From Solen grandis (taxonomy: Eukaryota > Mollusca > Bivalvia > Adapedonta > Solenidae): 64,000 bases of DNA. Position 1 is the first letter of the stretch, and each line of letters opens with the position of its first letter. The notes beneath the pieces were generated by a model. It worked only from the letters and a program-made list of their open reading frames with translations, was not told the origin of the DNA and did not search any database. Position numbers and translations under genes: made by a program. Positions 42,358 to 50,019 of this stretch are shown piece after piece. The stretch is from NCBI GenBank assembly GCA_021229015.1, contig CM037795.1, forward strand, positions 13,425,193 to 13,489,192. The letters are read 5' to 3'.

Positions 42358-42974
42358 TCGTCTTGCAAGTACTCTGCGTAGTATCTTATTTTGTAGGTGT
42401 CCCAGAGGGATTCGTCTCCCAACTCAAACCTTTCTAAGTTGTTGAAATTGGGATCTTGAAAGAACTGTTCACTAGGATTTGGCCTCGTTTGTTTGAATAT
42501 TGCGCTGCACTGTTTACCAAAAATGTTAAACACTTGTTCACAAGTGATAGGTTCTGGAGTCAGTAAAATGGCACGTATATCCTCTGGTGTGTCGTTCCGG
42601 TGGTTAATCGCAAATCTGAGATACATACGCTCATCAAAACGGTTCAGTTTCTCCACTGTATCAATGTTTAGGGTATCAATGTATATGTACCACACGTCAG
42701 AGATCAGGTTGCGTAGCAGGTTGTAAATGGCAAAAATCCGTTGAAAGACCACACTTTTATAGCTGCTTGGAAGATTACGCCCTCGTACATCACTAAACAT
42801 ATCATAAACTTGGTTTAAACAAGAGGAATCCTTCATCGTCTGGTGAATTATTCTGTTTCCAACGCGCTGTGCCCAAGTAAAAAATAACTCGTTGCAAAAT
42901 GCAGCAGGTTTCTTATTAGCTTCAACGAGATGTCTGTAGATCATCTGTTGTATTTCTACTGGTAGAGTGTTCAT
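42354..42974 (-). CDS. F-box-like protein
   Basis: 206 residues from the chosen start MNTLPVEIQQMIYRHLVEAN, which fits the first helices of an F-box (LPxEIxxxIxxHL). The remainder is helical and unrecognised. The frame is open for 52 codons upstream but those overlap the polymerase gene, so the F-box Met is preferred; it leaves 61 bases after the PolB stop. F-box proteins link substrates to SCF ubiquitin ligases. With the RING gene, this would be a second link to host ubiquitin. The match is short, so caution is due. Confidence 0.55.
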   Translation of the reverse strand: MNTLPVEIQQMIYRHLVEANKKPAAFCNELFFTWAQRVGNRIIHQTMKDSSCLNQVYDMFSDVRGRNLPSSYKSVVFQRIFAIYNLLRNLISDVWYIYIDTLNIDTVEKLNRFDERMYLRFAINHRNDTPEDIRAILLTPEPITCEQVFNIFGKQCSAIFKQTRPNPSEQFFQDPNFNNLERFELGDESLWDTYKIRYYAEYLQDE

Positions 42975-43035
42975 CGTGAATCTCCGTATGTTTCCACCAC
43001 CGTTCAGGCTATGCACACGACCACAAGCCAACTGG

Positions 43036-46000
43036 TTATGACGGTTGGTAACCGTACGGCACTGTCTTATATTTGTCCACGACCACGCGTTTTGTATACA
43101 CTGAGCGGAATGTCTTGGTCTGTGTCTCACTGATCACTTTGCGATTTCTATGTCTCTTGATTCGGGATTCATATTCGATGACTGTCTTGTAATGTTTGCG
43201 ATCTTGTACACAGTTGACCATAGTCTTAAAATTGACTTTTTGACTAGCATTGTAATCCAAAGTGATGCCTTTTACTTTGCATTTCTGATGTCGATTTCCT
43301 TTTTCATCGATATATTCATACCCATAGTTTTTTGGCCCTAATGCCACGAATTTGACAATGCGTCCATGTGGTACTTCATCTGTCCACTTTCCCAACTGGC
43401 TCTCTTCAATTCGAATGTTGTACTGGTCAGGGTCATAGATGTACATACAACTGTCTGTGTCAAAATACAGTACCCGATCTCCAAGTTTTTCCAACTGGGT
43501 GTAAAGTTCAAGTCGAGCATAGGACGTAACGAAGGCAGCTACCACTGGATTTGAAGATGAATGGGGCTGTGTTGCGTCTGTTTCATCCGAGTAATTCACC
43601 AACATGAAGTTGTCATGATCGAAAATCTCGGCAAACTGCACAGTGACATGACGGTCGGAGAGTAGGTCATACAACCGGTTCACCTTAGTCACATACTCGG
43701 TTTTGGTTTGAACATTGTTTTGTGCATTCTTACCCCACAAACAGTTCAACATGGTTTTGGCAAACGCTCTTTTTCCTTTGTTCTTTTTCACGTTGTCGAG
43801 CCAGATACCCTCTATCTGAAAGTAATTCTGTTTAAAGCGGGCTTCATCATCTTCTGTTTTTACCCAATTAGGGTAACCACTTGCTTCTTGTTTCAATTTC
43901 AAGTATTTGTTAATATACTGTTTATACACATCTTTACTCCATGTGTCCCAGTGCCAGATGTGGAAGACGTCTACCAATTGGTATCCTACCTCAAGAGCTT
44001 TGGCTATTTCCACATGGGTCCAGGTACCTGTCAACATGCGTTTGTACAGAGTGTGATTGCATTTTTCACACTCTTCCTCAGCACAGGTACGGCACAGTGT
44101 AAAGATCATTTTCTTGTTACAGTGAATAGGTAGGACTGGTAGCCACAGGTCTTGTGGTGGCAATACACGACATTTGATGAGTCCCTTGTACATTCCAATG
44201 TTGTTTATATCAATCATCTCTTGACTTAAGATGTCGGGATGTCCCACGGGGTATGCTTTGTACTTGTTCACGAATGGATACAGTGTGCAAATGTCAGCAT
44301 ACTTAATTTCTTCCTTGGTGGTTGTATCCACTTCATGGTATAATTGAACGGCATTGGTTCGTCCACCAAACAAAGCATCCCGAGGTAAAATAGGTTCTTG
44401 GAAGGGAAAGAAACGGTTCACAGTATCTCTGTATTCTGGTTCAATCTTGCATTTCTGATCAAAGTCACATTCCCACATTACAACTGTGTTGTAACCTTGT
44501 TGAGACAAGTCTTTCAACCGAAAAGTTGTGGCATTGTATAACTGCTCCATAGTTTTAAGTGTGTAACCGTTCACACTGTCTCTCCTTGGGTAACATTTTG
44601 GACATCCATGTGTCCAGCACCCCATGAATTCGTATACGGTGTTCGTCTCTTTGTGGAATCCGTCAACGTAATAGGGTCCAATTTGTACTTCACCTCCATT
44701 TAATGCATGGCGAATGTGCTTATTCTCAATGGAAGCAGTTGTTTCTATCCAACGAATCCCTTTGATTGAGTATCGAGTTTTGTTTGGATACCCGTCATCA
44801 GAGATTACAGCCAAGGTCTTTGGAGGCATTGAATTTTTACGCCAAGCTTTGTTGCACACTTGAGCTAGAGTGGTCGCTTCCAAGAACGGATCAATTTGGT
44901 CACTGGCCAACAGTTCTTTCCTAAACTCTCCACAACCTCGTCTCAAGATGTCCACATCTGATTTGCAGTACTTTTGCATTTCTAACTGAAAGTGAAACAC
45001 AGCCTTTTGTGCCACTTTTGCATTGTACCATTTCAGAAACGCTTCTCTCTTGTCAGGTTTCATGCTGTCGGGTCTGTAAAAATGTACGGGGAGATAGTCT
45101 CCAATGTAGTCTTGGTATTCATCCGTGTTGGCATAAAATGGAAACCATCCTTTTGCCATCTCAGTCAATCCATACGTGTCGGGGAAATCGGACAAAGGCA
45201 TGTTGAGAAAACTCAGTGAGTCGATGAATCTCACTTGATGGGCTTTCATCATTAGAATTTTGCTTCCATTCATGATCAATTTTGGTTTGGCTGTATCATG
45301 TGTCAGTAAGTGCCTCAAAATAAACTGTGCATCGTATCCTTGTGAGTTGTGAGCAATCACTGTGGTACCTTTGTGACTGGGTTGAAACAGCCATGTACAA
45401 AATTCTGACAAAGTGTTGTTACCACGAAATATTTTTTCTCTAGGCTCATCCACAGCTTCGCATTTCTGACACGGGTTTTTCATGGATTGACACATACAGT
45501 CTCCACAAGCACGTTGAGCAACACAAAAGTTTGGTATATGTTCACCCAAATCAAATCGACACTCAAAGTCAAAGAAGATGAAAGGTACAGTCGGTGACTT
45601 CATGTTCTCTGGTTCTTTGTACGTGGGGATATAACACTGATGTTCTGCATCCACAACTTTCTTGCAATACTTGCATTTTTTAGTGCCAGGACAGAGATTG
45701 TTCTTCTTTGTACCCACAACCATTTGACCACAGGTCTTGCATTGCCATACACTTTCACAGATGTTTTTTGTAGATTTTCCTGGTTTCGCTTTGTGCTGAT
45801 CAAAGCATTTCTGACTATGAAATGTTCTACCACAGTGACCACATGGAAAGAATCCTTCTTTTGGGCATAGTGTCAAGGCGTAACACAGACAAATATTCCT
45901 ACACCAGTGAGCTTCTCTGTTGTTATAACCGTAGTTACAGTGTTCACAGAAGTAGCTGCATCCCAGGAAACCAGTGATTGGTGTAATGCAATCATAATGT

Positions 46001-46716
46001 TTATCATGATGATAAATGTGAATAACTTTGCTTTTGTCTGTCAGAGGTGGGTGATTGAACAACACGTCCATTTTCTCAAATTGTGGCCACACTTTGATCA
46101 CATAGTCTGGATAAAGGTGGGCTTGAATCTTCTTGTATTCTTCTATACCACAAGGCTGATTTGGACTAATGCCCACACTATCTAACAATGTCTTGGCTTC
46201 TTGGCTTTGAAGAAATTTTGCAGATTGTCTCATCAAATTCCATCGCTTCTTCCAGGCTGTATCGTCCGTTTTATTGAGTTTACATATCCCTACCACAATT
46301 GATCGTGCCAAACACATACTGTCGTGAACATTGTCTATCTTTATCATACTTCGTTTGACTTTGGACATGTTCTCAATGCTTAGGTGCGATCCAAACGTTC
46401 TTTTTGTTCTTCCACCTCCCTCGGGCATAATGACATGTGTCATTTCTAACTGGAGATGCCCGTCATGAATCTCAAACTTGTGGTTGCTTTGTGATACTTT
46501 CTCTATTTCGTTCAACAGCGTATCTCCTGAAATGTGTGTTGCATTCCCGAATGGAATGTGGATACCAAATGCTAGGTCAGGATGATTTATGGAGATACGA
46601 ATTTGATCGTTGTCATTGACCCGTGCTTCTCTGTATAATTGTTTCACCATGTCATTGAAAAGTTGATGTGTAAATTCAAACGGTTTTTTATATCTTTCAA
46701 ATGTAACATCGTACAC
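43036..46716 (-). CDS. Protein-primed family B DNA polymerase with OTU-like N-terminal region (PolB)
   Basis: 1226 residues. Exonuclease motifs: FFDFE (D383/E385), AHNSQGYD (N457/D462), YCKSD (Y583/D587). Polymerase motifs: A, DICTLYP (808-814); B, KTMLNCLWGK (987-996); C, YFDTDS (1084-1089); and KNY (1129-1131). Between the N-terminus and the exonuclease lies a region with DSMCLARS (Cys135) and DKHYDC (His240), like the OTU-type cysteine protease domain fused to some Polinton polymerases. Several zinc-knuckle-like Cys/His clusters follow (257-361). It replicates the element from a protein primer at the terminal repeats. A minus-strand TATAAA is at about 46789-46794. The frame is intact. Confidence 0.96.
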   Translation of the reverse strand: MYDVTFERYKKPFEFTHQLFNDMVKQLYREARVNDNDQIRISINHPDLAFGIHIPFGNATHISGDTLLNEIEKVSQSNHKFEIHDGHLQLEMTHVIMPEGGGRTKRTFGSHLSIENMSKVKRSMIKIDNVHDSMCLARSIVVGICKLNKTDDTAWKKRWNLMRQSAKFLQSQEAKTLLDSVGISPNQPCGIEEYKKIQAHLYPDYVIKVWPQFEKMDVLFNHPPLTDKSKVIHIYHHDKHYDCITPITGFLGCSYFCEHCNYGYNNREAHWCRNICLCYALTLCPKEGFFPCGHCGRTFHSQKCFDQHKAKPGKSTKNICESVWQCKTCGQMVVGTKKNNLCPGTKKCKYCKKVVDAEHQCYIPTYKEPENMKSPTVPFIFFDFECRFDLGEHIPNFCVAQRACGDCMCQSMKNPCQKCEAVDEPREKIFRGNNTLSEFCTWLFQPSHKGTTVIAHNSQGYDAQFILRHLLTHDTAKPKLIMNGSKILMMKAHQVRFIDSLSFLNMPLSDFPDTYGLTEMAKGWFPFYANTDEYQDYIGDYLPVHFYRPDSMKPDKREAFLKWYNAKVAQKAVFHFQLEMQKYCKSDVDILRRGCGEFRKELLASDQIDPFLEATTLAQVCNKAWRKNSMPPKTLAVISDDGYPNKTRYSIKGIRWIETTASIENKHIRHALNGGEVQIGPYYVDGFHKETNTVYEFMGCWTHGCPKCYPRRDSVNGYTLKTMEQLYNATTFRLKDLSQQGYNTVVMWECDFDQKCKIEPEYRDTVNRFFPFQEPILPRDALFGGRTNAVQLYHEVDTTTKEEIKYADICTLYPFVNKYKAYPVGHPDILSQEMIDINNIGMYKGLIKCRVLPPQDLWLPVLPIHCNKKMIFTLCRTCAEEECEKCNHTLYKRMLTGTWTHVEIAKALEVGYQLVDVFHIWHWDTWSKDVYKQYINKYLKLKQEASGYPNWVKTEDDEARFKQNYFQIEGIWLDNVKKNKGKRAFAKTMLNCLWGKNAQNNVQTKTEYVTKVNRLYDLLSDRHVTVQFAEIFDHDNFMLVNYSDETDATQPHSSSNPVVAAFVTSYARLELYTQLEKLGDRVLYFDTDSCMYIYDPDQYNIRIEESQLGKWTDEVPHGRIVKFVALGPKNYGYEYIDEKGNRHQKCKVKGITLDYNASQKVNFKTMVNCVQDRKHYKTVIEYESRIKRHRNRKVISETQTKTFRSVYTKRVVVDKYKTVPYGYQPS

Positions 46717-46788
46717 GTGGCCATTCGTTTTAAACTTTCTTGAAGTTCTCTGTGACCGTGGCTGTATGGAATAATATTCCCGTATATC

Positions 46789-46794
46789 TTTATA
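46789..46794 (-). promoter_or_regulatory. TATA box of PolB in divergent promoter
   Basis: TATAAA on the minus strand, 73-78 nt upstream of the PolB ATG. It lies in the ~105-bp spacer shared with the plus-strand 112-aa gene. Confidence 0.45.
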
Positions 46795-46821
46795 TCATAC
46801 TTTATTATTCATGATTGAAAC

Positions 46822-47160
46822 ATGAGACCGTACACACGTAGGTCCACCCCAGACTTGCTAAAATTGTTCCTCGACAATCCCAGCTATGAGGAACAAGAGA
46901 GCGACCCAGACAGCTATCACGACCAAGTTGATGTGTATGATCTATATCTCACTCTTATAAAAAGGGGAGATCTCCCTAATTACCTGTCAGTTACCTTTGA
47001 AGATGTACCATCTACCCTACTACAGGGATCGGGAGTCAGCCTGAACTTCATAGGTGACAAGGATCTAACCCGTTGTCATTTGCATCTCCTTGCAGGATGG
47101 ATGAAGAGATATGTCCTGGGATGGGACTGTCAAACGTGTGGTATAGACCACAATATGTGA
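46822..47160 (+). CDS. Right-end Polinton protein, unknown
   Basis: 112 residues, unrecognised. Acidic in the first half (DNPSYEEQESDPDSYHDQVD), it ends DCQTCGIDHNM with a CxxC. Its last codons are tandemly duplicated after the stop (47118-47156 versus 47157-47195). It is divergent from PolB, the outermost gene at this end, and followed by a histone-type stem-loop that lies in the right terminal repeat, mirroring the 119-aa gene at the left end. Confidence 0.6.
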   Translation: MRPYTRRSTPDLLKLFLDNPSYEEQESDPDSYHDQVDVYDLYLTLIKRGDLPNYLSVTFEDVPSTLLQGSGVSLNFIGDKDLTRCHLHLLAGWMKRYVLGWDCQTCGIDHNM

Positions 47161-47197
47161 TGGGACTGTACAACATGTGGTATGGACCACAATTAAT

Positions 47198-47471
47198 AAG
47201 AAACAAAACGGCCCTTTTCAGGGCCAACCCAAATGTCTCGAAAGGACATTTTTACAATTGTCAATGTTAAGATGTGGTCCTCCTTTAAGACATAAATCTG
47301 TTTTCATATATAGTACCATTCGGTACTATAGATTCTGTTTTCATATAGAGTACCATTCGGTACTATAGATTCGGTACCATAAGTACCAAAAAAAAAAAAA
47401 ATTATGGTACCACGGTACCATAAAAAAAAAATTTATGGTACCTTGGTACCATAGTGCCACCCTATACTACT
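47198..47471 (-). repeat. Polinton right terminal inverted repeat
   Basis: About 274 bp, the reverse complement of 31740-31980. The main difference is a ~34-bp tandem duplication around 'TAGTACCGAATGGTACT' present only on this side. Poly-T lengths also differ. Confidence 0.92.
47210..47225 (+). terminator. Histone-type 3' stem-loop, 112-aa gene
   Basis: GGCCCTTTTCAGGGCC on the plus strand, 49 nt after the stop. Flanks are AACAAAAC and AACCCAAATG, followed by CGAAAGGACAT (47239-47249), 13 nt from the stem. Confidence 0.75.
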
Positions 47472-47477
47472 CACGTG
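47472..47477. repeat. Polinton target-site duplication, right
   Basis: CACGTG directly after the element's terminal ...TACTACT, matching 31734-31739. Confidence 0.95.
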
Positions 47478-48550
47478 GGATGGTTCGCAAGATCCCCTAA
47501 TCTACGGGGATATTCCCCCGATGATGTTACAAACTCAGGGAAACTCCGGGGCACCTTCGCCGATCATCGGAGGAGGTCCCCCGGTGCTTTTCCGAACATC
47601 GGGACCCAAGGCTATTGTGTCATAGCCGAAACAATAGTGAATGTTCAACGGACCAATCCCGAAGCCTAATAATTGTCATTTTTCAACGGACTGCTCAGTC
47701 TTTGGCTCAAACATCGGGAGCCATCGGTAGAATATATATCGGATTTAAAAACAAAAACAACAACAACAACAACAAAAACAAAAACCTTCACTATTATCCC
47801 CAGATACCCTTCAGAATGCATCTCCATAACACTAAAAACTTTTTTTCCGGGGGAGCATGCCCCCGAACCCCCCTACCACTCCTATCACATTCGGATTTTG
47901 CCCCCCCCCCCCCCCAGCAGAAAATTTCTGGATCCGGGCCTGAATCTATATGTTTTATTTTATTCTGCTTGTTGTTTTCGGTACATGCATTATTCAACAC
48001 AATTCTATAAAATGTTAAAATAGCAAGTTCATATTTCTCATATTTGAGAGCACGGGCTTACTGTGAGCATCTCTATGGGGGACAAAGCACTCTTGATTAA
48101 AGGGGAGCCGCAACCTACTTAATTACGAAGTCTTATGATTAGGGTTAATTACGATTGATCCCTTTTAAGTTGATGATTTTTTTCGCACGTGTACAAATTT
48201 GACATTGTGTTTGATTATTCAAAATATTATTAGTTAGATTGTCCTTCTATTTCGAAGTGCTGAAGGGATTTTGGACAAGTAAAATTAAGCCGGGCCTTCA
48301 CAATTTTTGAGGTTTCAATCTCATTACGTCAATACGGGGCCCATATGGGTCCCGTGTCAGACTGGTCACATTACTTGATTATACAATGGATATATGATGA
48401 AAATTTAATTTTGCAGTGAATAATATGTAATTTACTAAAACACTGTAAAATTTTAACGTACTTTTACCGAGTTAGTACATATTGAAGATTCATACATGGG
48501 ACCCATATGGGTCCCGTATGGGAAACAATCTCTATATATGGGACCCACAT
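47478..48550. other. Intergenic, Polinton target repeat and palindromes
   Basis: 47478-47740 is the continuation of the GC-richer block at 31200-31470 ('ATCGGGA', 'CCGATGATG', 'CGGAGGAGGTCCCCCGG'). An (AAC)n tract and 'GGGGGAGCATGCCCCCGAAC' follow. From about 48335, 'GGGACCCATATGGGTCCC'-type palindromes recur. Frames across it are low complexity. The same sequence is in copy 2. Confidence 0.45.
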
Positions 48551-49421
48551 AGTTAAATCCATATGGGCCTACCCAGATACAGCCCATATGGGTCCCATAT
48601 ACCATTCGCTATGTGCCGGTATCCGCACTTAAAATGGGGAGGGTCTAAAACGCGGACGTCTTACGCGGACAATATAAACAAAGAAGGAAAACGCGGACAA
48701 TATGTAACATATAGGGAAAACGCGGACGATATGTATCATATAGAGAAAAAGCAGACGCTGAAGTTTTTATCATCTTTATGTTATTATTATTGTCTTTTTG
48801 AAGTATTTATGTAGTTACTCAACTAGAACATTTGAAGATAATATGTTGTTGGTTGTAAGAAAAATAAAAATGAGTTTATTATTAGGAAAAAGTCGGAAAA
48901 TATGTAACATATAGGGAAAACGCGGACGATATGTAATATATAAGGAAAGGATATTTGGCAATATGATAAGTATTTGTTTTTAGTTCTAAATGATAATAAA
49001 AGTGTATGAGTATCAGTTTTGTAGTAAATTGAATTAAATAGGCGGGTGTTGATGTCACATGCGTCTGAGTTCCAACGTCTTATGAAGGTGTCTGACATAC
49101 TACACCCAGCGAAATTGTTCTCACATCTTGGTAATATTGTTGATACGCATACCACAGTGCTTGGAGAGACGCTGTGAATCTTGTAGCAGAGATTCAAAAT
49201 ATCATCAGCGATTCTCCCCGTCGACAAAGAACCAACGTCATTTGCCCCTGTCACTAGGTCGACTACCTGTGTGCATTCAATAAATTCAATAAACCAAATA
49301 ACAGTAGCCGATACATTAAAGAATGTCCGGACCCCCACCCCTGTGTATGTATACGGGTGCGACAGGCATGTCCGTGGGGTGCCCCGTATTAGGCACTGTC
49401 AGCGGCGCGTGCATTAGACTT
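48551..49421. other. 871-bp segment present only in copy 1
   Basis: Copy 2 joins the equivalents of 48550 and 49422 directly (near 62033). The segment holds short 'AACGCGGAC' repeats with 'ATATGTAACATATAGGGAAA' and the SGNH-like fragment below. No target duplication or inverted ends are seen, so deletion from copy 2 is at least as likely as insertion here. Confidence 0.8.
49020..49338 (-). pseudogene. Possible SGNH/GDSL-hydrolase-like fragment
   Basis: The frame contains VVDLVTGANDVGSLS, then a helix and VVCVSTILPR. This fits the GxND block and following strand of SGNH-type hydrolase domains, which occur as fragments in mollusc repeats. There is no flanking Ser or His block, and the rest of the frame (48823-49020) is low quality. 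Fragment only. Confidence 0.35.
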
Positions 49422-50019
49422 GTCCCGTGCATTAGACTTGTCCGGTGTTAAAGTAAATATTATCCTTGCCGGCAAAATGAGTTATATGTTTTTGTTCACA
49501 TAATTATTTATCATATTATTAATGAAGAGGATTTCACGAAATTAGATTTATCATTTACTGCATCATGAATTCGTGATTAAAAGAAAGATTGATACCGCGT
49601 GATACAGAACACAGACAAAAATGAACGGTAATTTCTATAGTTTAAACCTACTCGATCAATTTATCCTGTTATCAGTCAGTAAAGATTCCCTTTTGATACT
49701 TCCTTTTCAGTGTTGTAATTGGCTTACAATGGCAGTTCAAAAAATCTGCAGGTGGGCTTGCTCTTCGATGAAGTAATTACAGTGTTGATCTGCTGACTGT
49801 CCATACCAGATTCTTTAACTAAAACAGGAAAGGAACTTTTTGGGGGGCAAAAATTCATCAGATAATGAAAAGTGTTTACACTAATATGTTATGTATACCG
49901 TTTTGAGTGTTTATGCTCATCTTATTCATTTTCCAGTACACTTAAGAACACAATTTATTATTTACTCAGTGCATTAAAAAAATAAAGAAAAAAATATATT
50001 TATTTTTGACCATCACCAG

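Larger units (their letters stand above)
31740..47471. mobile_element. Complete Polinton/Maverick DNA transposon (adintovirus-like), 15,732 bp
   Basis: It has long terminal inverted repeats starting AGTAGTATAGGGTGGCAC, the 5'-AG...CT-3' ends usual for Polintons, and 6-bp target duplications. It carries the full hallmark set: protein-primed PolB, retroviral-type integrase, adenain-like protease, packaging ATPase, and major and minor capsid proteins. There are 19 called frames, 17 on the minus strand and two on the plus strand. No hallmark frame is broken, so the element could be autonomous and possibly able to form particles. Whether virions are made is inference from gene content. Confidence 0.97.

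Noticed and set aside
47615..48023. Two 116-131 codon frames in the intergenic repeat, repeated at 61104-61506
   Set aside because: They contain poly-Asn/Lys or Thr from (AAC)n and poly-Pro from poly-C, and differ in frame-keeping between copies.
48823..49020. C-terminal half of the 171-codon frame as part of a hydrolase
   Set aside because: Low-complexity Leu/Phe/Tyr sequence with no SGNH feature; only the upstream half is kept as a possible fragment.
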